Origin: an uncultured Bacteroidales bacterium
GTDB taxonomy: Bacteria; Bacteroidota; Bacteroidia; Bacteroidales; F082
DNA length: 10,247 nucleotides
Direction: 5' to 3'
NCBI GenBank assembly: GCA_946410535.1
Contig: CAMKAR010000047.1
Coordinates: 1 to 10,247, forward strand
Part shown: one piece after another, positions 1 through 5,503 of the stretch
Layout of the letters: each line of letters opens with the position of its first letter
Numbering within the stretch: position 1 is the first letter of the stretch
Notes under the pieces: generated by a model
What the model was told of the DNA's origin: nothing
The model's input: only the letters and a program-made list of their open reading frames with translations
The model's database searches: none
Program-made: the position numbers and the translations under genes

Positions 1-1097
1 TTGTCAACGACCTTGGCGAAGTGAATATCGACGCCGACCTGATTGAAAAAGGCGGTGTCGTAGGACAAGGCGACGACAGCCTGATGGCCCTTCAGAACGG
101 CTGCATCTGCTGCACCCTGAAGATGGACTTGGTGAAACAGTTGAAGGAACTTACTTCCATGCGGAAGTTCGACTACATTGTCATCGAAGCCAGCGGCATC
201 TGCGAGCCCGAGCCTATTGCCCAGACGCTTTGCACCTATCCGCGTATGGGTTATGAGTTCTATAAGGACGGCCTTGCCCGTCTCGACTGCATTGTCACGG
301 TGGTGGATGCCTTGCGTTTGCAAGACGAGTTCGCTTGTGGCGACAACCTCGTCGGTAAGACCCTCAAGGAAGACGACTTGGAGAGCCTTGTTATCCAACA
401 GATTGAGTTCTGCAACATCATCCTTTTGAACAAAGCCTCCGAGGTCTCTGACAGCGAACGTGGCCGTATCAAGCAGATCATCCGCGCTTTGCAGCCCAAG
501 GCCGAGATCATCGAGTGCGACTACTGCGATATTGATTTCGACAAGATCCTGAATACCCATTTGTTTGACTTTGACGAGGTGGCTACCTCGGCCACGTGGA
601 TCCAGAAGGTGGAGGGTCACGACGAGGATCACGACGAAGATCATGATGACGACGATGATGACCATGATCACGAGGAACATCACCACCACCATCATCATGA
701 CCATGATCATGAAGAAGGTGAAGCCGAGGAATATGGCATCGGTACTTTCGTTTATTTCCGCCGCCAGCCTTTCAACTTGGCCCGTTTCGATGAGTTTGTT
801 GCTCGCAAGATGCCCCGTAACGTGATCCGTGCGAAAGGCATTTGTTGGTTCAAGAACGAAGACGAGGTCTGTTATATCTTTGAGCAGGCGGGCAAACAGG
901 TGCAGTTGCGCAATGCCGGTGCTTGGTTTGCCACCATGCCTGAGCGAGACCTTCGCGAGATGATGGCACAGGATGAAGGCCTTCGTCGTGACTGGGATGA
1001 GACCTACGGCGACCGTATGCAGAAGCTTGTTTTCATTGGTCAGCATTTGGATGAAAAAGCTTTGACGGAGGCGCTGGATGAGTGTTTGACGGTGTAA
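1..1097 (+). CDS. CobW/G3E-family GTPase, putative metallochaperone (5'-partial)
   Basis: This is a G3E P-loop GTPase of the CobW/P47K (COG0523) group; such proteins use GTP hydrolysis to insert or traffic metals such as zinc or cobalt in the cytoplasm. The gene runs in from the left edge: the first complete codon is at 3 and reads VNDLGEVNIDADLI, matching the family's post-Walker A strand, so roughly 30-40 residues including the P-loop are missing. Visible motifs are the family's CxCC metal site (GCICC, 99-113), the hydrophobic-ExxG motif (IEASG, 183-197) and the guanine-specificity NK (429-434, NKAS instead of NKxD). A His/Asp/Glu-rich linker lies at about 618-716. It is followed by the CobW C-terminal domain, ending with the typical QKLVFIGQHLDEKAL segment. 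Which metal it serves cannot be decided here; zinc is the usual guess for members with His-rich linkers. The stop is TAA at 1095-1097. A start at GTG 21 would be an internal codon. Confidence 0.93.
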   Translation, partial: VNDLGEVNIDADLIEKGGVVGQGDDSLMALQNGCICCTLKMDLVKQLKELTSMRKFDYIVIEASGICEPEPIAQTLCTYPRMGYEFYKDGLARLDCIVTVVDALRLQDEFACGDNLVGKTLKEDDLESLVIQQIEFCNIILLNKASEVSDSERGRIKQIIRALQPKAEIIECDYCDIDFDKILNTHLFDFDEVATSATWIQKVEGHDEDHDEDHDDDDDDHDHEEHHHHHHHDHDHEEGEAEEYGIGTFVYFRRQPFNLARFDEFVARKMPRNVIRAKGICWFKNEDEVCYIFEQAGKQVQLRNAGAWFATMPERDLREMMAQDEGLRRDWDETYGDRMQKLVFIGQHLDEKALTEALDECLTV

Positions 1098-1118
1098 ACT
1101 ACACCAAATGATGTTTTT
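1091..1118 (+). terminator. Weak candidate terminator after the G3E GTPase gene
   Basis: A 6-bp perfect stem GGTGTA (1091-1096) / TACACC (1100-1105) with a 3-nt loop overlaps the TAA stop and is followed, after 8 bases, by five T at 1114-1118. The stem is short and the T tract is displaced, so intrinsic termination here is only possible. Confidence 0.25.
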
Positions 1119-1131
1119 AACCGGGAAAAGA

Positions 1132-1162
1132 TTGACTTTCTAAAAATATTTTATTATATTTG
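1132..1162 (+). promoter_or_regulatory. Bacteroidota-type housekeeping promoter for the TPR-HTH regulator
   Basis: The -7 box TATATTTG (1155-1162) fits the Bacteroidota consensus TAnnTTTG exactly, and TTG at 1132-1134 sits 20 bp upstream as a -33 box. Transcription would begin near 1169. This leaves a leader of about 25 nt before ATG 1194 and rules out the in-frame GTG at 1164, which would fall at or before the transcription start. Confidence 0.65.
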
Positions 1163-1193
1163 CGTGGTGGTCATCAATGACGACCCAACCGCC

Positions 1194-2912
1194 ATGAAAA
1201 AGAAAGCCACGCTTGTTTTCCTCATCTTGTCACCGCTGTGTATCCATGCCCAGAGTGGTGACACGGAAATGTCGTTGCCTGATTCCTTGGTGGATCGGTT
1301 GCGAATGAACAGGAATACCGATGAGGCGAGGGCGGAGGCTTTGGATGCGGCCATCCAGTTTTATGTTGAAGAGAAAAGAGTACTGGAGGCTCAGCCTTAC
1401 ATCAACGAGCTCTCGGCCTTGGCGGAGGAGTTGCATGACTATTATTGGAAAGCGTCGAGTCTGTTGTATAGGAGCAAGTGTGCTTTTAAAAACTTTGATT
1501 TCCCAGAATCCACCTCTTTGATCAATGAGGCCTTACGGATTGGAGAGACCTTGCGTGACACGCGGCGAACTCGGAAGCTCATGACGCGGATTTATTTGGC
1601 GAAGAGTGCTTGTTGTCTTTATGTAGCATTATTGCCTGAAGCCGAACAATACATTCATAAAGGTTTGCAACTCGCCGAGGAGAATGGCTTTGAGGATTTG
1701 GCTTGGGAACTAATGAATAATCGTGCGGTCATATTGCTTTATATGGGACGGGAGGAAGCTGCCGTATTGGAGTTGAAATCGTTGTTAAGTAAGGATGTGC
1801 GATCCGATCTATTGATAAATCTTGCCTGTGCGTATGCGCAAATCAATCAGTTTGATTCAACGTTTTATTATATTGACTCGCTTATTCGTTATGCATCGGC
1901 GAGATTGCCCAAAGAAGCCGAATCGCTTGTCAAGGCTTATGAGGAAAAAGCTTTGTGTTGTTTGAATATGGAGCAGTGGGAGAGTGCTTTGTCGAATTTG
2001 AATGAATCACACGCAATCATCAGATCCTATGACTTACAATCTGTCGAGGCGATGCATTACTATCACTTGGCTGGGGCTTATTATGGGATGGAACTGTACG
2101 AAACATCCCTTTCATTAACGGATACAGCGATTTTGCTGTCACGCAAAATAGAACAAGTTGAGTTGGAACGAGTAGCCGTTTACCTGAAATCGTTCATTTT
2201 AAATCGCATGAAGAATTTTGAGGAAGAGGCGGAGACATTACGCTACTACAACATCTTATCAGACACCATCAACAAGCGTAAAAACAAGGAGAAATTATTG
2301 GAGCAAAGTTACCAGAAGGAAGCAGTGAAAAAAAACTTGGAACACCAACTTCAACAGGCTTCTTTGCGACAAAAGTTGTTCTTTACAATTATAATTAGTG
2401 CTATCGTTCTCATTATCATTCTTTTATTATCTAATATTACGTTTTTTAAAAGAAAAAAAGAAGCTGAAAAACTTGTGGCGGAGTTGGATTTACGCAACCG
2501 TGAAATGGCGTCGAAGACGATGAATCAGATGCAGGTCAACAAGGTGTTGGGTGAGGTGATCGAGAAACTTACGTATTTGAAAAACCATCCCAATAGTGGC
2601 GCTGTGAATTTGTCGATGGTGATCCGTGATTTAAGGAGCATGATCGACAATGGGTCGAAAAAAGACTTCGACTACTATTTTGTGCAGGTGCATCCTGACT
2701 TTTATTCGCGTTTGCAATTGGACTATCCTTCGCTTACCCATAACGAGTTGCGCCTTTGTGCTTTCATCAAAGCCAACCTCAGCACCAAGGAGATTGCGGC
2801 CATCACCAACATCTCGGCTGAAAGTGTGAAAACAGCACGGAAGCGATTACGTAGATCGTTAAATCTGACAGGGAAGTACATCACCCTATTGGAATTCCTT
2901 TCAAAATACTGA
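1194..2912 (+). CDS. TPR-containing membrane one-component regulator with LuxR-type HTH
   Basis: A 572-residue regulator predicted to carry a signal across the inner membrane. It starts with a signal peptide or signal anchor (lysine-rich start, hydrophobic core, HAQ near residue 20). Alpha-helical repeats of TPR type then run to about residue 380 (for example segments with ALSNLNESHAI and HYYHLAGAYYGMELYETSL). A basic coiled-coil stretch leads to one strong transmembrane helix at about 397-420, followed by a KRKKEAEKL stop-transfer segment and cytoplasmic coiled coil. The C-terminus (about 515-565) is a LuxR/GerE-like HTH: LTHNELRLCAFIK, then STKEIAAITNISAESVKTAR as the recognition region. 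This architecture is common in Bacteroidota, and ligands and targets are usually unknown. ATG 1194 is chosen because it gives a clean signal peptide and lies downstream of the promoter; GTG 1164 is less likely. The secreted protein gene starts 160 bp downstream and is a possible but unproven target. The central TPR part is visibly more A/T-rich than the HTH end. Confidence 0.9.
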   Translation: MKKKATLVFLILSPLCIHAQSGDTEMSLPDSLVDRLRMNRNTDEARAEALDAAIQFYVEEKRVLEAQPYINELSALAEELHDYYWKASSLLYRSKCAFKNFDFPESTSLINEALRIGETLRDTRRTRKLMTRIYLAKSACCLYVALLPEAEQYIHKGLQLAEENGFEDLAWELMNNRAVILLYMGREEAAVLELKSLLSKDVRSDLLINLACAYAQINQFDSTFYYIDSLIRYASARLPKEAESLVKAYEEKALCCLNMEQWESALSNLNESHAIIRSYDLQSVEAMHYYHLAGAYYGMELYETSLSLTDTAILLSRKIEQVELERVAVYLKSFILNRMKNFEEEAETLRYYNILSDTINKRKNKEKLLEQSYQKEAVKKNLEHQLQQASLRQKLFFTIIISAIVLIIILLLSNITFFKRKKEAEKLVAELDLRNREMASKTMNQMQVNKVLGEVIEKLTYLKNHPNSGAVNLSMVIRDLRSMIDNGSKKDFDYYFVQVHPDFYSRLQLDYPSLTHNELRLCAFIKANLSTKEIAAITNISAESVKTARKRLRRSLNLTGKYITLLEFLSKY

Positions 2913-2975
2913 CAATTCTCCTAATTGTCCCCCGGTGATAGGGGACGTGTCCCCCTTCAACCCTCCTTTGGGGGT
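2911..2975. repeat. Cluster of C/G-rich intergenic palindromes (REP-like)
   Basis: Three adjacent inverted repeats follow the regulator stop codon. They are GACAATT (2911-2917) / AATTGTC (2923-2929); GTCCCC (2927-2932) / GGGGAC (2941-2946), whose right arm can instead pair with GTCCCC at 2949-2954; and ACCCTC (2960-2965) / GGGGGT (2970-2975, one G-T wobble). No T tract follows directly, so this is not a classical terminator, although the stacked hairpins could protect or end the transcript. The alternating runs of C and G in an otherwise A/T-rich spacer resemble dispersed intergenic palindromic repeats; that identity is an inference. Confidence 0.5.
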
Positions 2976-2998
2976 CCTCCAAAAAAACTTATCCGAAT

Positions 2999-3006
2999 TA
3001 ATTTTG
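2999..3006 (+). promoter_or_regulatory. Possible -7 box for the secreted-protein gene
   Basis: TAATTTTG fits TAnnTTTG and would start transcription near 3013, giving a leader of about 60 nt. No TTTG or TTG occurs at the usual 19-21 bp upstream; the nearest TTTG (2967-2970) is 28 bp away. The promoter may therefore be activator-dependent, or this may be a chance match in A/T-rich DNA. Confidence 0.35.
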
Positions 3007-3008
3007 CA

Positions 3009-3036
3009 ATTGATTTCCAAGTCGTTTGGAATCAAT
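3009..3036 (+). other. Leader stem-loop or operator upstream of the T9SS cargo gene
   Basis: ATTGATTTCCAA (3009-3020) pairs with TTGGAATCAAT (3026-3036) through 11 bp with one bulged T and a 5-nt GTCGT loop. It begins about where transcription from the predicted -7 box would start, so it could be a 5'-end mRNA-stabilising hairpin or, as DNA, a dyad operator. No U tract follows, so it is not a terminator. The leader after it is very A-rich up to the ATG. Confidence 0.45.
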
Positions 3037-3072
3037 AGTTATTCATTCATGTTAAATTAAAAAATTAAAATC

Positions 3073-5304
3073 ATGAAAAACACATTTATTATTATTGCAT
3101 CGGTGGTGCTATTCCATTTCTGTGCCACCACCTCTGTTGAAGCTCAGAGTCATTCTGTAACATTAAACGGTGAAGACTCTTGGCAATTCATCACTGGTTC
3201 TCATGAAATGACGGTCATTCAACAGGATGAGCGAAGGGCAACATTAGTGGCCAATAGCGAAGTCGTTCCACAAGCCAAAAGCAATGCCATCGTTCACACA
3301 CTGAACGTTTATCCTCCGACTGATGGAACTTGGTTGGACATATGGGTTAGCGATGGCACTCGTCTTCTCGCTCACTTGTCATCAGGACAGGCAGATTTTC
3401 TTACTATGGAACTTGAGGAAGGTGTCTATCATGTATTGTCATTTGGTAATTTGATGGTTGATGGAAACCGTTATGATTGCCATTGGGTGCATGAGGATAT
3501 CTACTTAAACAGTGATATGGACGTTCAAATTGATTATGCGGATTGTATATATGATTTGAATTTAAATGCATCAGATGAAAACGGAAATCCATTGTCTGGA
3601 ACTGAATTGGAGTTCATCACTGTTGAATACGACGTGGTCTTTTTATGGCAAAATGCAAGCACTTCAATTCGTTCATTGATAAGTCATAAGAGCTTTCCAG
3701 TGAAAGTGCCGTATGTGCGGTTCAATGGATTTACGGAGAGTACGCGTATTAGACTGAATGCTTGCGCTTATCCCAAAGATCAACAGTGCACATATTTTAT
3801 TTCTACTCCTGATATTATTGGGTTGAACAATAGCTTCTACTTCAGTATTAATGCTGAAGATATGAGTGTTGTTCATACTGTATTTGCAGATGATGGGGAT
3901 TTGAACCCACTCTATTACCATTTGGACGTGTTGACCATCGGGGATGAGAATGGATACTGGGAAGTAAATGGTGCGTTTAACAATCAACTTTTATTTGAAT
4001 CCAGTTTGCCATATACTGTTGTGAGTAACTCTAGAATTGGGGAGCCAAGCAATTTCGATACCGGTTCTAAATACAATTTTATAATTAATAGATTTAACGG
4101 TCCGCCTATGGGTCCCCCACCTTTTAGCTGTATTACTTCAACAATGTACGTCAGTGGCAATGGCGAGTTGGTAAGTGAAGCCCTACCCCTTTTTTATGGT
4201 ATGATGCCCTGGTATTTAGGTGCCATCAATCCCGTTAGTTGGCCAAACATGTTGCCTGAAACACCAGCAATGAACGTTGGTCAATCAGGAGAGACGGTTT
4301 TTTTCGGTGAGAGAACGCCGCTGGCTATATATTATCCCATATCATATAGAGCTGACAATAACCCGTACAACACATCCTTTTTTTCTGGCGGATTTTTTTT
4401 CAGTGGTGAGAATAATTGTGTTCGATCTTGCGATTATGATTCTTTCATTCGGGTTTATTCTGGTGGCCAAGAGATTTACAATTGGGAATTGTTCGATTTT
4501 AATAGGACAAACTCTTTTGAGCCTAACGACCCCGATATCGTGGTAGAAGTAGATAACACTCATTTATTTATGAATGGTGTGTCTAAAAACAATCAAACAC
4601 GTGAGAAGTTCAATCTCGACCGTGACGATGCCATACCGCCCACGATGACATTTCTTCGGGTGCTTAACGGAGATGGCGACGAAGCTATTTGGCACAGCTA
4701 TTTGCCACAATCTACCTTGGTTTTTGGCTGTGCCGACTTTTCCCATTATTTTAGCTATGATTTTTATGATTATATTAAATTGGTGTACGAGGGCAAGCCT
4801 AATGTTGATGTGCTCTATTCCGTGGGTGATGGTGAATGGCACCCGTTGGAAATCGCTGAAAATGAGGAATTGTTCCATGAGAATTACGGCAACGTGTTCG
4901 TCGCCGATTTGTCGCAACTGGAGAGTCGTGCGCTTAACAAATGGGTGTCGTTGAAATTCATGCTGGAAGACGCAGCGGGCAACACCCAGGAGCAGACACT
5001 CGAGAACGTGTTTTATTCAGGACATACCATCTCGGTCGATGAATATGCGGCTGAACGTCTTGAACATGAAGTAATCCCCAATCCCTTCACGGAGGAGGTG
5101 CGCATCAAGTCAGCACAGCCCTTGGATGGAGTGTCCCGTGTCCAGCTTTACGATGTGCTGGGCCGTCGGGTGTATGACGCCACGGAGAACGGCCATGCCG
5201 TCAACGAGTTCATCATCGATGGCAGCACATTGAAACCTGGCATCTATTTCTATAGCATCAACACCGAAAACGGCCTGATGCAAGGAAGGATTGTGAAGGA
5301 GTAG
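3073..5304 (+). CDS. Secreted protein of unknown function with T9SS type A C-terminal sorting domain
   Basis: A 743-residue exported protein. Residues 1-25 are a Sec signal peptide (KN, hydrophobic core, VEAQ cleavage). The last 75-80 residues (from about 669) form a Por/T9SS sorting domain: NPFTEEVRIKS, VQLYDVLGRRVYD, LKPGIYFYSI and a final GRIVKE. Such proteins cross the outer membrane through the type IX system and are released or attached to the cell surface. The region between looks like beta-rich modules. Residues about 500-660 resemble beta-sandwich segments found in Bacteroidota secreted proteases and adhesins (an IPPTMTFLRVLNGDGDE strand, then a DAAGNTQEQTL ending), but no catalytic motif is recognised, so no enzymatic role is assigned. 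ATG 3073 has a purine-rich leader and gives the clean signal peptide. Most of the middle is clearly more A/T-rich than the last 700 bp, and several T6-T8 runs lie at 4190-4400. A terminator follows, so it is probably transcribed alone. Confidence 0.85.
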   Translation: MKNTFIIIASVVLFHFCATTSVEAQSHSVTLNGEDSWQFITGSHEMTVIQQDERRATLVANSEVVPQAKSNAIVHTLNVYPPTDGTWLDIWVSDGTRLLAHLSSGQADFLTMELEEGVYHVLSFGNLMVDGNRYDCHWVHEDIYLNSDMDVQIDYADCIYDLNLNASDENGNPLSGTELEFITVEYDVVFLWQNASTSIRSLISHKSFPVKVPYVRFNGFTESTRIRLNACAYPKDQQCTYFISTPDIIGLNNSFYFSINAEDMSVVHTVFADDGDLNPLYYHLDVLTIGDENGYWEVNGAFNNQLLFESSLPYTVVSNSRIGEPSNFDTGSKYNFIINRFNGPPMGPPPFSCITSTMYVSGNGELVSEALPLFYGMMPWYLGAINPVSWPNMLPETPAMNVGQSGETVFFGERTPLAIYYPISYRADNNPYNTSFFSGGFFFSGENNCVRSCDYDSFIRVYSGGQEIYNWELFDFNRTNSFEPNDPDIVVEVDNTHLFMNGVSKNNQTREKFNLDRDDAIPPTMTFLRVLNGDGDEAIWHSYLPQSTLVFGCADFSHYFSYDFYDYIKLVYEGKPNVDVLYSVGDGEWHPLEIAENEELFHENYGNVFVADLSQLESRALNKWVSLKFMLEDAAGNTQEQTLENVFYSGHTISVDEYAAERLEHEVIPNPFTEEVRIKSAQPLDGVSRVQLYDVLGRRVYDATENGHAVNEFIIDGSTLKPGIYFYSINTENGLMQGRIVKE

Positions 5305-5332
5305 GTTTATAGCTGATTTTGCTGTTTTGCAG

Positions 5333-5370
5333 ATAACGGCCAGCCAGTATGGTTGGCTGTTATTGTTTGT
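5333..5370 (+). terminator. Intrinsic terminator after the T9SS cargo gene
   Basis: ATAACGGCCAGCC (5333-5345) pairs with GGTTGGCTGTTAT (5351-5363) over 13 bp with two G-U wobbles and a 5-nt AGTAT loop, followed by the T-rich TTGTTTGT. It lies 29 bp after the stop codon and separates the secreted-protein gene from the sigma-54 regulatory region. Confidence 0.7.
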
Positions 5371-5384
5371 AAAGTTTCTTTACA
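5368..5384 (+). promoter_or_regulatory. Distal enhancer palindrome (UAS1) of the tolC-like operon
   Basis: TGTAAAG-TTT-CTTTACA is a perfect 7-3-7 palindrome of 17 bp. An identical 17-mer occurs at 9385-9401 upstream of the second permease gene. Position upstream of a -24/-12 promoter and pairing with a second palindrome 22 bp away fit binding of two dimers of a sigma-54 enhancer-binding response regulator. The regulator's identity is unknown. Confidence 0.75.
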
Positions 5385-5389
5385 CCTAC

Positions 5390-5406
5390 TGTAAAGTTTT
5401 TTTACA
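5390..5406 (+). promoter_or_regulatory. Proximal enhancer palindrome (UAS2) of the tolC-like operon
   Basis: TGTAAAG-TTT-TTTTACA is a 7-3-7 palindrome with one imperfect pair. Its centre (5398) lies 22 bp from the centre of UAS1 (5376), about two helical turns, so both dimers would lie on one face of the DNA. The centre is 63 bp upstream of the GG of the -24 box, the same distance as at the second module. Confidence 0.72.
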
Positions 5407-5459
5407 ATTGATCCAAATCGTCAATTCTTAAATATTTGAATTATAGGTAGTTGTATTTT

Positions 5460-5475
5460 TGGCATATCAAATGTA
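5460..5475 (+). promoter_or_regulatory. Candidate sigma-54 (-24/-12) promoter of the tolC-like operon
   Basis: TGGCAT (5460-5465), five bases, then ATGTA (5471-5475) resembles TGGCAC-N5-TTGCA. The -24 GG is at 5461-5462, but the expected -12 GC is GT at 5473-5474, so the match is weaker than at the second module. Transcription would start near 5485, about 20 nt before ATG 5504. The paired palindromes upstream strengthen the call. Confidence 0.6.
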
Positions 5476-5503
5476 CTCCATCAAGCATCAATATAATAGT
5501 GTT

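Noticed and set aside
618..716. His/Asp codon repeat as a microsatellite or assembly artefact
   Set aside because: The codons vary (CAT/CAC, GAT/GAC/GAG), the frame is kept, and His-rich linkers are normal in this GTPase family.
1164..1193. GTG 1164 as start of the TPR regulator
   Set aside because: It lies immediately after the -7 box and at or before the predicted transcription start, and would put ten polar residues before the signal peptide.
5368..5406. Tandem palindromes as a CRISPR remnant or attachment site
   Set aside because: There are only two copies per locus, the units are palindromic with 4-5 bp gaps, and they sit at fixed distance from promoters; there are no spacers, cas genes or integrase.
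5459..5503. TTG 5459 or ATG 5471 as start of the tolC-like gene
   Set aside because: Both fall inside the -24/-12 promoter; ATG 5504/5507 gives a normal signal peptide.
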